Source: Nocardioides sp. dk884
GTDB taxonomy: Bacteria > Actinomycetota > Actinomycetes > Propionibacteriales > Nocardioidaceae
DNA: 64,000 nucleotides
NCBI RefSeq assembly: GCF_009557055.1
Contig: NZ_CP045649.1
Location: 2,083,501 to 2,147,500 of the forward strand
Direction of reading: 5' to 3'
Position numbers and translations under genes: made by a program. The notes below the pieces were generated by a model. That model was not told the DNA's origin. It saw nothing but the letters and a program-made list of their open reading frames with translations, and made no database searches. Positions 11,096 through 19,490 of the stretch are shown in pieces (positions within the stretch are counted from its first letter, which is position 1; every line of letters starts with the position of its first letter).

Positions 11096-11994
11096 CGGGT
11101 GGATCCTTCCGGGGTGGTGGTGTCGGTGGCGAGCGCGGGGTCGAGCAGGCCGAGGTCGGCGAGCTCGGCCACCGGCTCGGCGATGCTGCAGGTGCCGAAG
11201 GATCGGAACTGCGCGCGCAGCCTGGTCGCGGTGCTCTCGTCCAGGGCGTCGCGCAGGAACGCCGCGAGGACCGTGCCGTCGCGCTCGGCGAGCAGCCGCT
11301 CGACCTCTGCGACGTCTGCGCCGTCCAGCGCGGCGTCGACGGCCGCGATCAGGTTGACGAAGCCGTGCTGCTCGAAGCCGGTGGCCGGGTCGGTGTTGCG
11401 CACCGCGTGGTGCAGCCCGGCGGTCGCCTTGAACGGTACGCCGGCGCGCGCGGCCGCCACGACCGCCTCGGCCAGCTCGGTCTCGTCGGGGTAGAGGTCG
11501 GCGCGGACCCCTCCGGTGCGGAACTTGGCCAGGTACGGCGTACCGGCCAGGGCCGCGACCAGGTCGGGACGGCGCGCGTCGCGCGGGACCTCCACGAACA
11601 CCGCGACGTCCGGGTGCGCGGCCAGGGCCTCGTCGAGCAGCGGCACGACCGCCTCGGCTGAGGTGTCGGCGTCGAGTGCGACCTCGACGCCCTCCACGCG
11701 GACCGCAGGGATCGCGTCGGCGGCGGCCAGCGCCGGGGCGAGCGCCTCCAGCATGGGCACCGTCAGCGCGACCCCGAAGGAGCCGGCGGGCTGGCCCTCG
11801 AGCAGGCCGCCGAGCTCCGGGAGGCGACCCGCGGCGACGATGAACGGCCCCACGAGCGCGGCGTGCGGCGCGCGCAGGTGCTCCAGGTGCGCGGGCACCG
11901 CGAGCTCCAGCGCGAGGTTGCCGGGCGGGAAGATCGCGGCGTCGTCGCACAGCCCGCGCAGCAGCGCGTCCGGAAGCTGACCGGCTGCCGTCAT
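11092..11994 (-). CDS. Uncharacterised protein between hmgA and fahA
   Basis: 300 residues, soluble, no signal peptide. I do not recognise a named family. Alternating strands and helices with lysine-bearing segments PYLAKFRTGGVRADLYPDE and VPFKATAGLHHAVRN look like a TIM-barrel-type enzyme (impression only). It is coupled by ATGA overlaps to hmgA upstream and fahA downstream, so it should act on the same pathway. The missing step between those two enzymes is maleylacetoacetate isomerisation. The classic isomerase uses glutathione, which actinobacteria lack, so this gene is a candidate for a non-homologous replacement (inference). Confidence 0.7.
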   Translation of the reverse strand: MTAAGQLPDALLRGLCDDAAIFPPGNLALELAVPAHLEHLRAPHAALVGPFIVAAGRLPELGGLLEGQPAGSFGVALTVPMLEALAPALAAADAIPAVRVEGVEVALDADTSAEAVVPLLDEALAAHPDVAVFVEVPRDARRPDLVAALAGTPYLAKFRTGGVRADLYPDETELAEAVVAAARAGVPFKATAGLHHAVRNTDPATGFEQHGFVNLIAAVDAALDGADVAEVERLLAERDGTVLAAFLRDALDESTATRLRAQFRSFGTCSIAEPVAELADLGLLDPALATDTTTPEGSTR

Positions 11995-13202
11995 GCGGTG
12001 CCGCCGTCGTCGCCCAGGCGCCGCCCGCCGCTCCAGGAGTAGGCGTAGCGGCCGTCGTCGGTCGCCATGCCGGCCTCGCCGAGCTCCAGCGGGCGGAAGG
12101 TGTCGACCATGACCGCGAGCTCGTCGAAGAACTCCGCGCCGATCGAGCGCTCATAGGCGCCCGGCTGCGGGCCGTGGGCGTGGCCGCCCGGGTGCAGGCT
12201 GATCGAGCCCTGCCCGATGCCCGAGCCCTTGCGCGCCTCGTAGTCGCCGCCGCAGTAGAACATCACCTCGTCGGAGTCGACGTTGGAGTGGTAGTACGGC
12301 ACCGGGATCGCCAGCGGGTGGTAGTCGACCTTGCGCGGCACGAAGTTGCAGATCACGAAGCTCTGCCCCTCGAAGACCTGGTGCGCCGGCGGCGGCTGGT
12401 GCACCCGGCCGGTGATCGGCTCGTAGTCGGAGATGTTGAAGGCGTAGGGGTAGAGGCAGCCGTCCCAGCCGACCACGTCGAAGGGGTGCTCGGGCAGCAC
12501 GTGCACGCTGCCCACGATCCCGGCCGACGTGCGGTGCTTGACGTAGACCTCGACCTCGCTGCCCTCGACCACGCGCGGCCCGCTGGGACCGCGCAGGTCG
12601 CGCTCGCAGTACGGCGCGTGCTCGAGCAGCTGGCCGAACTTCGAGAGGAACCGCTTCGGCGGCCCGATGTGAGAGTTGGCCTCGATGGCGTAGATGCGCA
12701 CCGGGCCCTCCGGCACCACGCGGTACGTCGTGGCGCGGGGCACGATCACGTAGTCGCCGGTGGCGGCGTCGATGTCGCCGAAGACGGTCTCGACCCGGGC
12801 GCGGCCGTCCTCGACGTAGAGGCACTCATCGCCGATCGCGTTGCGGTAGTACGGGCTGGGCTCGGTCGCCACGACGTACGCCAGGCGCACGTCGGCGTTG
12901 CCGAGCAGCAGCCGGCGGCCGGTGACGGCGTCCACGCCGCGCGTCGACTCCTCGGGGAACAGCGCGTGGGTGTCGAGGTGGATCGGGCGCAGCGGGTGGT
13001 TCGGCGTCAGGGACTGGTCGCCGAGCGCCCACACCCGCACGTCGACGACGGCCGAGGGGATGTTGAGGTGGTAGAGCAGCGAGGAGTCGGAGGAGAAGCC
13101 CTCCTCGCCCATCAGCTCCTCGTAGTACAGCCCGCCCTCGGGGGTGCGGTGCTGGGTGTGGCGCTTCGGGGGGACCGAGCCGGCGGAGCGGTAGTACGGC
13201 AT
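11991..13202 (-). CDS. hmgA: Homogentisate 1,2-dioxygenase
   Basis: 403 residues with the HGD cupin pattern. The central part carries VHVLPEHPFDVVGWDGCLYP and YEPITGRVHQPPP. The metal-site region is VPYYHSNVDSDEVMFYCGG, followed by SISLHPGGHAHGPQPG, giving His and Glu ligands for Fe(II). It opens the homogentisate ring to maleylacetoacetate. It leads the operon hmgA-unknown-fahA. The ATG at 13202 follows an AGGCAGG sequence eight to ten bases upstream. A LysR HTH-only gene lies 55 bases upstream on the same strand and may be a remnant of its regulator. Confidence 0.92.
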   Translation of the reverse strand: MPYYRSAGSVPPKRHTQHRTPEGGLYYEELMGEEGFSSDSSLLYHLNIPSAVVDVRVWALGDQSLTPNHPLRPIHLDTHALFPEESTRGVDAVTGRRLLLGNADVRLAYVVATEPSPYYRNAIGDECLYVEDGRARVETVFGDIDAATGDYVIVPRATTYRVVPEGPVRIYAIEANSHIGPPKRFLSKFGQLLEHAPYCERDLRGPSGPRVVEGSEVEVYVKHRTSAGIVGSVHVLPEHPFDVVGWDGCLYPYAFNISDYEPITGRVHQPPPAHQVFEGQSFVICNFVPRKVDYHPLAIPVPYYHSNVDSDEVMFYCGGDYEARKGSGIGQGSISLHPGGHAHGPQPGAYERSIGAEFFDELAVMVDTFRPLELGEAGMATDDGRYAYSWSGGRRLGDDGGTA

Positions 13203-13257
13203 GGTTGCCTGCCTTGTCTCGTGTCGCAGGGACGGGGGTTCGGGTGGGCGTTCGGTA

Positions 13258-13512
13258 TCAGCGTGCCGCGCCGGCGGCCCGGACCGCATCACGCAGCGCC
13301 GCCGGACCGACCTGGTCGCTGAGGACCAGGGCCAGGCGGGTGGGCAGGTCGGGGCGCGCGTCGGCCTCGAGCTCGGTGAGGTTGGCCGAGAGCGCCGAGG
13401 CGGAGATGTGCAGCTGCTGAGCGGCACCGCTGATGGTGCCGGCGTCGGTCACGGCGACGAACGCCGCGAGCTGGTTGATCGTGACCGTCGGGACGCCTTC
13501 GGCCCTGGCCAC
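13258..13512 (-). CDS. LysR-type HTH-only protein (truncated regulator)
   Basis: 84 residues. Residues 10-50 are a LysR winged-helix N-terminus (TINQLAAFVAVTDAGTISG, then AAQQLHISASALSANLTELE). The chain then ends soon after the wing, with no effector domain, about 220 residues short of a normal LysR. GTG 13512 has TACCGT six bases upstream, so it is probably still transcribed. It lies directly upstream of hmgA. It may be a decayed hmgA regulator or a small DNA-binding protein (inference). Confidence 0.55.
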   Translation of the reverse strand: MARAEGVPTVTINQLAAFVAVTDAGTISGAAQQLHISASALSANLTELEADARPDLPTRLALVLSDQVGPAALRDAVRAAGAAR

Positions 13513-13518
13513 GTCGCG

Positions 13519-13524
13519 ACGGTA
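13519..13524 (-). promoter_or_regulatory. -10 hexamer TACCGT, leaderless-type
   Basis: TACCGT on the minus strand lies six bases before GTG 13512 of the LysR HTH-only gene. Confidence 0.35.
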
Positions 13525-13561
13525 CCTCGGTGCCGATCCCGCCCGACCGCGTGGCCCCCGC

Positions 13562-13567
13562 TAGCAT
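13562..13567 (+). promoter_or_regulatory. -10 hexamer TAGCAT for def
   Basis: TAGCAT ends eight bases before ATG 13576 of peptide deformylase. Confidence 0.4.
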
Positions 13568-13575
13568 TCGTGGTC

Positions 13576-14172
13576 ATGTCCGCCCCCTCCTCCCCGCCCG
13601 AGCACGCGCCGTACGGTCCCCTCCCCGAGGGCGGCCGGGTCCGGCCGATGACCCGCTGGGGGACGCCGGTCATGCACCGCCCCCAGGCGCGCGTGGAGCG
13701 CTTCGACGAGGAGCTGCGCCAGCTCGTCGCCGACATGGTCGCCACGATGTACGCCGCCGACGGCGTCGGGCTCGCCGCCTGCCAGATCGGTGAGGACCTC
13801 GCGGTCTTCGTCTTCGACTGCCCCGACGCGAGCGGCGAGCGCACGGTCGGCGTGGTGTGCAACCCCGAGGTCGTGCTCCCCGAGGGCAAGGACCGCCACC
13901 TCGACGTCGACGACGAGGGCTGCCTGTCCTTCCCGGGGGCGTTCGTGGACTGCGCGCGCCCCGACTTCGCCACCGTGCACGGCGTCGGTCTCGACGGCTC
14001 GCCGGTGACGTTCTCCGGCGACGGGCTGCTGGCGCGCTGCCTGCAGCACGAGACCGACCACACCCTCGGCACGGTCTTCGGCGACCGGCTGCCGACCAAG
14101 GCCCGCAAGAAGCTGCAGAAGGCCCACGACAAGGCGGTCGCGGACTACCCCGAGGGCTGGCCGGCCTCCTGA
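13576..14172 (+). CDS. def: Peptide deformylase
   Basis: 198 residues. All three deformylase motifs are present: motif I GVGLAACQIG (residues 63-72, Cys replacing the usual Pro), motif II EGCLSFPG (114-121, metal ligand Cys116) and motif III QHETDH (157-162, His158, Glu159, His162). It removes the N-formyl group from nascent peptides using Fe(II) or Zn(II). This looks like a secondary actinobacterial Def rather than the copy next to fmt, since no fmt is nearby. ATG 13576 follows a TAGCAT -10. Convergent with the HIT-like gene, with an 11-base gap. Confidence 0.92.
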   Translation: MSAPSSPPEHAPYGPLPEGGRVRPMTRWGTPVMHRPQARVERFDEELRQLVADMVATMYAADGVGLAACQIGEDLAVFVFDCPDASGERTVGVVCNPEVVLPEGKDRHLDVDDEGCLSFPGAFVDCARPDFATVHGVGLDGSPVTFSGDGLLARCLQHETDHTLGTVFGDRLPTKARKKLQKAHDKAVADYPEGWPAS

Positions 14173-14183
14173 GCGAGCCCGGG

Positions 14184-14807
14184 TCAGCGGGCGAGTGCCT
14201 CTCCCCCGCCGCGCGCGAGGTGCTCGGCGACGATGCGCCGGTGCTCGGCGGCGACCTCGTCGGGCACCTCGGGTAGCACGTCGTCCCAGAACGCGAGCAT
14301 CGCGCCGCGACCCTGCATCATCCCGGCCGGACGGGCGAGCGCCCACAGGTGGAAGTGCTCCGAGCCGTCGCCCCAGCGTGAGAAGTGGCAGCGGGCGACC
14401 CCCGGGACCGCCTTGACCGCGGCGCTCACCCGCTGCATCAGCGGGCCGAGGCCGGCGAGCAGCTCCACCGGCGCGCTCTCCAGCAGCACGTGCTCCACCG
14501 GCGCGATGCCGCCGACGAAGGGCAGGCCGCTCGGGGTGAAGCCGGAGCGGACCTGCCAGGTGCCGTCGGTCCAGATCGTGTGCGCGCTGGGGCGGCAGTG
14601 CGCGCACTCCGCGCGGTCCGCCGTACCGCTCCGTGGTGCCTCGGGCACGAGCATCGGGGCGAGCGGGCGCAGTCGCACCTCCTCGAACGACGACAGCGGG
14701 TCGTCGACCAGCGGCTGAGCCGACAGCCGCTCCCCGATCGGCAGCGTGCGGTGGTACGCCGAGTCGGCGGGCTGCTGGGTTCCGAGGTGTGCGAGGTCGT
14801 CTGCCAT
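14184..14807 (-). CDS. HIT-like/GalT-superfamily hypothetical protein
   Basis: 207 residues. A possible zinc pair CAHC lies near residues 68-71 and is followed by HTIWTDGTWQVRSGF. A near-HIT motif is GSEHFHLWALARP near residues 149-161, where the third histidine is replaced by tryptophan. This layout suggests the histidine-triad fold of nucleotide hydrolases and transferases, but the missing histidine leaves activity uncertain. ATG 14807 has TAGGTT six bases upstream. It stands alone between def and the RNA methyltransferase. Fold assignment is tentative. Confidence 0.5.
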   Translation of the reverse strand: MADDLAHLGTQQPADSAYHRTLPIGERLSAQPLVDDPLSSFEEVRLRPLAPMLVPEAPRSGTADRAECAHCRPSAHTIWTDGTWQVRSGFTPSGLPFVGGIAPVEHVLLESAPVELLAGLGPLMQRVSAAVKAVPGVARCHFSRWGDGSEHFHLWALARPAGMMQGRGAMLAFWDDVLPEVPDEVAAEHRRIVAEHLARGGGEALAR

Positions 14808-14813
14808 CCCGCG

Positions 14814-14819
14814 AACCTA
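14814..14819 (-). promoter_or_regulatory. -10 hexamer TAGGTT, leaderless-type
   Basis: TAGGTT on the minus strand lies six bases before ATG 14807. Confidence 0.4.
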
Positions 14820-14840
14820 TCGCCGAGGGTGGGGTGGGGG

Positions 14841-15644
14841 TCAGCGGCGCGCGGTGACGTAGCAGGCCACCGCGCTGGCGGCGGCGACGTTGAGGGAGTC
14901 GATGCCCTCGCGCATCGGGATGATCGCGCGGCGGTCGGCGCTCTCCTCCCAGCGGGCGGAGAGCCCGTGGCCCTCGGAGCCGAGCACCAGCGCGACCCGG
15001 TCCAGGCCCGCGACCGCATCCTCGATGGCGGTCGCGTCGGGGGTGAGGGTCAGCGCCACGGTGGTGAAGCCGCGGGCGCTGAGGTGCGGCAGGGCGTCGT
15101 ACCACTGCGGGAGGCGGGTCCACGGCATCGTGAACACGGCGCCCATGCCGACCTTGATCGCGCGGCGATACAGCGGGTCGGCGCACCGCGGCGCCAGCAG
15201 CACGGCGTCGAAGCCGAGGGCGGCGCCGCTGCGGAAGATCGCGCCCACGTTGGTGTGGTCGACGATCTCCTCGAGCACCAGCACCGAGCGAGCGCCCTCG
15301 AGCACCTCATCCACGGACGGCAGCGGTCGGCGCTCCAGCGACGCCAGCGCGCCGCGGTGCACGTGGAAGCCGGTGACCTCCTCGGCGAGCGCCTCGGAGA
15401 GCACGTAGCAGGGCGCGTCGGTGCTGCCCAGCACGTCGGCGAGGCCCTCGAGCCACCGCGGCGCCATCAGGAACGAGCGCGGGGTGAAGCCGCCCTCGAC
15501 CGCGCGGCGTACGACCTTCTCGCCCTCGGCGAGGAAGAGCCCGTTCTCGGTCTCCAGGCTCTTGCGCAGCTGGACGTCGCGCAGGTCGCGGTAGTCCGCG
15601 AGCCGCGGGTCGGCGGGGTCGGTGATCTCGATGATCGTGGCCAT
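14841..15644 (-). CDS. TrmH/SpoU-family RNA 2'-O-methyltransferase
   Basis: 267 residues. The N-terminal substrate-binding domain includes FLAEGEKVVRRAVEGG. The SPOUT knot motifs are VLEEIVDHTNVGAIFRSGAA (motif 1), LVLGSEGHGLS (motif 2) and IPMREGIDSLNVAAASAV (motif 3). The enzyme methylates a ribose in rRNA or tRNA with S-adenosylmethionine; the exact nucleotide cannot be read from the sequence. The ATG overlaps the stop of the siroheme gene by one base (TGATG). This unusual coupling of two SAM-dependent enzymes is probably just co-transcription. Confidence 0.85.
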   Translation of the reverse strand: MATIIEITDPADPRLADYRDLRDVQLRKSLETENGLFLAEGEKVVRRAVEGGFTPRSFLMAPRWLEGLADVLGSTDAPCYVLSEALAEEVTGFHVHRGALASLERRPLPSVDEVLEGARSVLVLEEIVDHTNVGAIFRSGAALGFDAVLLAPRCADPLYRRAIKVGMGAVFTMPWTRLPQWYDALPHLSARGFTTVALTLTPDATAIEDAVAGLDRVALVLGSEGHGLSARWEESADRRAIIPMREGIDSLNVAAASAVACYVTARR

Positions 15645-16873
15645 CAGACCCGCCCGAAGCGCTCGGGATGGGCGACCGCGACGACGTCGCCGACCACGAT
15701 GATCGCCGGGGGCCGTACGTCGTGCGCCTGCAGCTCGCGGGCCAGCGTGCCGAGCGTCGCGAGCACGGTGCGCTCGCCGGGCATGGTGCCGTCGCAGATG
15801 ACCGCGACGGGGGTGTCGGCGTCCCGGCCGCCGGTGACGAGCGCGTCGGCGATCGCCGGGGCGTTCTGCACCGCCATCATGAGCACGAGTGTCCCGGTGA
15901 GCCCGGCGACCGCCTTCCAGCTGGTCAAGGACTCCGGGTGCCCGGGCGGCAGGTGCCCGGAGATCACCGTGAACTCGTGCGCGACGCCGCGGTGGGTGAC
16001 CGGGATGCCGGCGACGGCGGGAACGGCGACCGGGCTGGTGAGGCCCGGGATCACCGTGACCGGTACGCCGGCGGCGCGGCAGGCGAGGACCTCCTCGTAG
16101 CCACGGCCGAAGACGAAGTTGTCGCCGCCCTTGAACCGCACCACCCGCTTGCCGGCCAGCGCCCGCTCGACGATGACCCGGTTGATCTCCTCCTGCTGCG
16201 CCGAGCGGCCGCGGGGCAGCTTGGCCACGTCGACCAGCTCCACGTCGGCCGGCAGCTCGCCGAGCAGCTCGCGGGGCGCGAGCCGGTCGGCCACCACCAC
16301 GTCGGCCTCCATCAGCGCCTTGCGGCCCGCGACCGACATCAGGTCCGGGTCGCCCGGCCCGCCGCCGACGAGCACGACGCCCGGGGTGCGGTCGCGCTGG
16401 TGGCGGGCCGCGATGGTGCCCTCGCGCAGCCCCTCGAGCACCTCGTCGCGTACGGCGGCGGAGCGCCGCGGGTCGCGGTTGCCCAGCACCGCGACGGTCA
16501 CGCCGGCGTGCCGGCCGACGGCCGGCGTCCACGCCGTACCGCCGCGGGCGTCGTCGGCGCGGACGCAGAAGATCCGCTGCGCCTCGGCCGCGGCGCAGAC
16601 CTGGGCGTTGACGGCCGGGTCGTCGGTGGTGGCCAGGGCGTACCAGGCGCCGTCGATGTCGGGGTCCTCGAAGCGGCGGTGGTGCCAGGTCACCTCGCCG
16701 GAGCCGACCAGCCCCTCGATCGCCGGGGTGATCGCCGGAGAGACGACGTGCACGTCGGCGCCGGCCGCGATCAGGGCGGGGATGCGTCGCTGGGCGACGT
16801 GCCCGCCGCCGACGACCAGGACCCGGCGACCGGTGAGGATGAGCCCCGAGGGGTACGGCGTGTAGTCGTCCAC
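15644..16873 (-). CDS. cobA: Siroheme synthase fusion: precorrin-2 dehydrogenase plus uroporphyrinogen-III C-methyltransferase
   Basis: 409 residues in two parts. Residues 1-150 are a Rossmann domain with [13 protein letters not shown], as in CysG-B/Met8. Residues 165-405 are SUMT, with [14 protein letters not shown] (167-180), [16 protein letters not shown] and [22 protein letters not shown] split over the SAM and substrate loops. Together they make precorrin-2 and sirohydrochlorin for siroheme, needed by sulfite and nitrite reductases. The start codon is GTG 16873, with GAGAAT six bases upstream as a possible -10. Coupled to the RNA methyltransferase downstream. Confidence 0.9.
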   Translation of the reverse strand: MDDYTPYPSGLILTGRRVLVVGGGHVAQRRIPALIAAGADVHVVSPAITPAIEGLVGSGEVTWHHRRFEDPDIDGAWYALATTDDPAVNAQVCAAAEAQRIFCVRADDARGGTAWTPAVGRHAGVTVAVLGNRDPRRSAAVRDEVLEGLREGTIAARHQRDRTPGVVLVGGGPGDPDLMSVAGRKALMEADVVVADRLAPRELLGELPADVELVDVAKLPRGRSAQQEEINRVIVERALAGKRVVRFKGGDNFVFGRGYEEVLACRAAGVPVTVIPGLTSPVAVPAVAGIPVTHRGVAHEFTVISGHLPPGHPESLTSWKAVAGLTGTLVLMMAVQNAPAIADALVTGGRDADTPVAVICDGTMPGERTVLATLGTLARELQAHDVRPPAIIVVGDVVAVAHPERFGRV

Positions 16874-16994
16874 CCCGTCATTCTCGCGGTGTGCGCGCGA
16901 TCACCGATGGATCGGGTTCAGGAAGCGGACTACGGTCGGGCACCCACGTGGTGGCCGCGAGAATGCCACGGCCCCCTACCTGCCCAGGAGCGAG

Positions 16995-17522
16995 ATGAAC
17001 CTCGACCGACCCGTCACCCCGAACCCCTACGACCTGCTGCCCCGCGTCGCCTCCTTCGAGGTCACCAGCGCCGACGTCACCGACGGCCAGCCCCTCAAGG
17101 ACGACCAGGTGAAGACCGGCGGCGACCGCTCGCCCCAGCTGTCCTGGTCGGGCGCGCCGGCCGGCACCAAGAGCTTCACCGTCACCTGCTTCGACCCCGA
17201 CGCCCCGACCCCGAGCGGTTTCTGGCACTGGGTGCTCGTCGACCTCCCCGCCGACGTCACCTCGCTGGACGCCGGCGCCGGCGCGGCGGGGGCGACGCTG
17301 CCGGGCAAGGCGTTCATGTGCCGCAACGACCTCGGCACCCCGGGCTTCAACGGCGCCGCGCCGCCGCAGGGTGACCAGGTGCACCGCTACTTCTTCGTCG
17401 TGCACGCGGTCACCGAGGAGTCGCTCGGCGTGGACGCCGACGCCTCTCCCGCCGTGGTGTCGTTCAACCTGGCGTTCAAGACCGCCGGCCGCGCGATCCT
17501 GCACGGGACCTACCAGCACTGA
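16995..17522 (+). CDS. YbhB/YbcL-type phosphatidylethanolamine-binding protein (PEBP)
   Basis: 175 residues, normal for bacterial PEBP (Raf-kinase-inhibitor-like) proteins. Conserved elements are [20 protein letters not shown], the DPDAP ligand-pocket strand ([19 protein letters not shown]) and [10 protein letters not shown]. Function in bacteria is poorly defined. Small anion or lipid head-group binding is presumed. SD GGAGCGAG precedes ATG 16995. Two strong inverted repeats follow the stop. Confidence 0.9.
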   Translation: MNLDRPVTPNPYDLLPRVASFEVTSADVTDGQPLKDDQVKTGGDRSPQLSWSGAPAGTKSFTVTCFDPDAPTPSGFWHWVLVDLPADVTSLDAGAGAAGATLPGKAFMCRNDLGTPGFNGAAPPQGDQVHRYFFVVHAVTEESLGVDADASPAVVSFNLAFKTAGRAILHGTYQH

Positions 17523-17554
17523 GACGGGCTCGGCCGGCCCCGGCGTGGGCGGTG

Positions 17555-17589
17555 CCTGCCGGCGGCGGCGAGTGGTCGCCGCTGGCAGG
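17555..17589. terminator. Stem-loop after the PEBP gene
   Basis: CCTGCCGGCGGCG (17555-17567) and CGCCGCTGGCAGG (17577-17589) match at 12 of 13 positions around a 9-base loop. It lies 33 bases after the stop at 17522 and has no T-tract. Probable terminator between convergent genes. Confidence 0.55.
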
Positions 17590-17598
17590 TGCTTATCT

Positions 17599-17661
17599 GC
17601 GCAATTGCTGGGCAACGCACCTGATTTCGGCCCGGGTCGGTGCTTTTCCCAGCAATTGCGC
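17599..17661. repeat. Large inverted repeat with GCGCAATTGCTGGG arms
   Basis: Perfect 14-base arms GCGCAATTGCTGGG (17599-17612) and CCCAGCAATTGCGC (17648-17661). The match extends inward to 23 bases with two mismatches, leaving a 17-base centre. Each arm lies inside a ~34-base unit bounded by GGTG and CACC (17588-17621 and 17639-17672) that agrees at about 28 of 34 positions in inverted orientation. It may be a bidirectional terminator or a REP-like palindromic element. Confidence 0.6.
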
Positions 17662-17694
17662 CAACAAACACCACCCCCGGACCCCGCAGCACCC

Positions 17695-18312
17695 TCAGCC
17701 CTCGCTGGCGCGGCGCAGCAGCTCCTCGAAGGGCGTGGGGGCGGCCAGCTCCGCCTCGACCGTACGACGAGGGGCGCGGACGGCATCGGCCGGCGCGACC
17801 TTCCCCGCAAGCAGCGCCAGCTCCCCTGCCGCGCGGCGCACCCGGGCGTCGAGGTCGGGGCCGGCGAAGTCGTCGGTGGCCGCGAACACCCCGGTGGGCA
17901 CGACGACCGCGCGCAGGTAGGAGAACAGCGGGCGCAGGGCGTGCTCGAGCACCAGGGAGTGACGGGCGGTGCCCGCGGTGGCGGCGATGAGCACCGGCGT
18001 GCCGTCCAGCAGGCCGGGCTCGAGGACGTCGACGAACGTCTTGAACAGTCCGGAGTAGCTCGCCGAGAACACCGGCGTCACCGCGATCACGCCGTCGGCG
18101 TCGCGCACCGCCTCGACCGCCGCGGCCAGAGCCGGCCCGGGGAATCCGGTGAGCAGGCGGTCGGTGAGCTCGTGGGCGAGCTCGCGCAGCTCGACGTGGA
18201 CGACCTCGACCTCCTCCAGCGCCTCGGCGGTCGCGGCCGCGAGCCGGTCGGCCAGCAGCCGGGTGGAGGAGGGCGTGGACAGCCCGGCCGAGACGACGAC
18301 GATCCGGGTCAC
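17695..18312 (-). CDS. NADPH-dependent FMN reductase, CE1759-like partner of an LLM monooxygenase
   Basis: 205 residues with a flavodoxin-like fold. VVSAGLSTPSSTRLLADRL is the FMN phosphate loop near residues 6-24 and VIAVTPVFSASYSGLFKTF is the family's second flavin loop. It would reduce FMN for the adjacent luciferase-like monooxygenase. This gene pair matches the CE1758/CE1759 arrangement described in actinobacteria. GTG 18312 overlaps the LLM stop (GTGA). It may be the distal end of the acyltransferase operon starting at 23693, because the gap above the LLM gene is only 30 bases. Confidence 0.85.
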   Translation of the reverse strand: MTRIVVVSAGLSTPSSTRLLADRLAAATAEALEEVEVVHVELRELAHELTDRLLTGFPGPALAAAVEAVRDADGVIAVTPVFSASYSGLFKTFVDVLEPGLLDGTPVLIAATAGTARHSLVLEHALRPLFSYLRAVVVPTGVFAATDDFAGPDLDARVRRAAGELALLAGKVAPADAVRAPRRTVEAELAAPTPFEELLRRASEG

Positions 18313-19460
18313 GAGCGCACCCCCTCGGCGTCCTCGGCCCGGTGCCCCGTGGCCGCGTCGGCGGGCGCGTAGACAGTGGAGTCGCTCGCGCCGCCTGCCT
18401 TCGCGACCAGCGTCGCGTGGGTCGGGGCGTCCGGGACGTGCGCGGGACGACCCTCGGCGAAGCCGCGGCGCATCTCCGGCAGGATCTCGCCGAGCAGGTC
18501 CAGCTGCTCCAGCACCGTCTTCAGGGGCAGCCCGGCGTGGTCGAGCAGGAACAGCTGACGCTGGTAGTGCCCGGCGTACTCCCGGAACGACAGGGTGCGC
18601 TCGAGCACCTGCTGCGGGGAGCCGACGGTCAGCGGCGTGGCCTCGGTGAAGTCCTCCAGCGACGGCCCGTGGCCATAGACCGGGGCGTTGTCGAAGTACG
18701 GACGGAACTCCGCGACCGCGTCCTGGCTGTTGCGCCGCATGAAGAACTGCCCGCCGAGGCCGACGATCGCGGTGTCCGCCGGGCCGTGGCCGTAGTGCTC
18801 CCAGCGGCGGCGGTACAGGTCGACCATCTGCTGGGTGTGCCCGGCCGGCCAGAAGATGTGGTTGTGGAAGAACCCGTCTCCGTAGTAGGCCGCCTGCTCG
18901 GCGATCTCCGGGCTGCGGATCGAGCCGTGCCACACGAACGGCGCGACCCCGCCCAACGGGCGCGGCGTGGAGGTGTAGCCCTGCAGCGGCGTGCGGAAGC
19001 GGCCCTCCCAGCTGACCACGTCCTCGCCCCACAGCCGCCGCAGCAGCGCGTAGTTCTCGATCGCGAGGTTGATCCCCTGGCGGATGTCCTTGCCGAACCA
19101 CGGATACACCGGCCCGGTGTTGCCGCGCCCCATCATCAGGTCGACACGACCGTCGGTGAGGTGCTGGATCTTGGCGTAGTCCTCCGCGATCAGCACCGGG
19201 TCCGTGGTGGTGATCAGCGTGGTCGCCGTCGAGAGGATGATCCGCTCGGTCAGCGCGCCGATGTAGGCCAGCGTGGCGGTGGGGTTCGAGGCGATGAACG
19301 GCGGGTTGTGGTGCTCACCGGTGGCGAAGACGTCCAGGCCGATCTCCTCGGCCTTGCGGGCGATGGCGACGGTGGCCTTGATCCGCTCGTGCTCGGTCGG
19401 CGTCCGGCCGGTCGTGGGGTCCATCGTGACGTCGCCGACGGTGAAGATGCCGATCTGCAT
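18309..19460 (-). CDS. LLM-class flavin-dependent oxidoreductase, CE1758-like
   Basis: 383 residues with a luciferase-like TIM barrel. Typical blocks are GLDVFATGEHHNPPF, RIILSTATTLITTTDPV, GRVDLMMGRGNTGP and GVAPFVWHGSIRSPEIAEQA. It uses reduced FMN and oxygen on an unknown substrate, with FMNH2 supplied by the reductase that follows. The last ~45 residues are a low-complexity tail. The start is ATG 19460, with a GCGAGG-like SD. It lies 30 bases downstream of three acyltransferase genes on the same strand, so a role in modifying the same lipid product is possible but unproven. Confidence 0.87.
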   Translation of the reverse strand: MQIGIFTVGDVTMDPTTGRTPTEHERIKATVAIARKAEEIGLDVFATGEHHNPPFIASNPTATLAYIGALTERIILSTATTLITTTDPVLIAEDYAKIQHLTDGRVDLMMGRGNTGPVYPWFGKDIRQGINLAIENYALLRRLWGEDVVSWEGRFRTPLQGYTSTPRPLGGVAPFVWHGSIRSPEIAEQAAYYGDGFFHNHIFWPAGHTQQMVDLYRRRWEHYGHGPADTAIVGLGGQFFMRRNSQDAVAEFRPYFDNAPVYGHGPSLEDFTEATPLTVGSPQQVLERTLSFREYAGHYQRQLFLLDHAGLPLKTVLEQLDLLGEILPEMRRGFAEGRPAHVPDAPTHATLVAKAGGASDSTVYAPADAATGHRAEDAEGVRS

Positions 19461-19490
19461 GCTGGCCTCGCTCGGTAGTTGAAAGTGCGA

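Noticed and set aside
8522..11494. A 990-codon open frame on the plus strand across the dehydrogenase and fahA genes
   Set aside because: It is antisense to three well-supported enzymes, is rich in Arg/Gly/His with no recognisable domain, and arises from GC bias at third positions.
17510..17692. A 60-codon minus-strand frame in the PEBP/FMN-reductase gap
   Set aside because: The DNA is mostly inverted repeats, and the peptide shows no recognisable feature.
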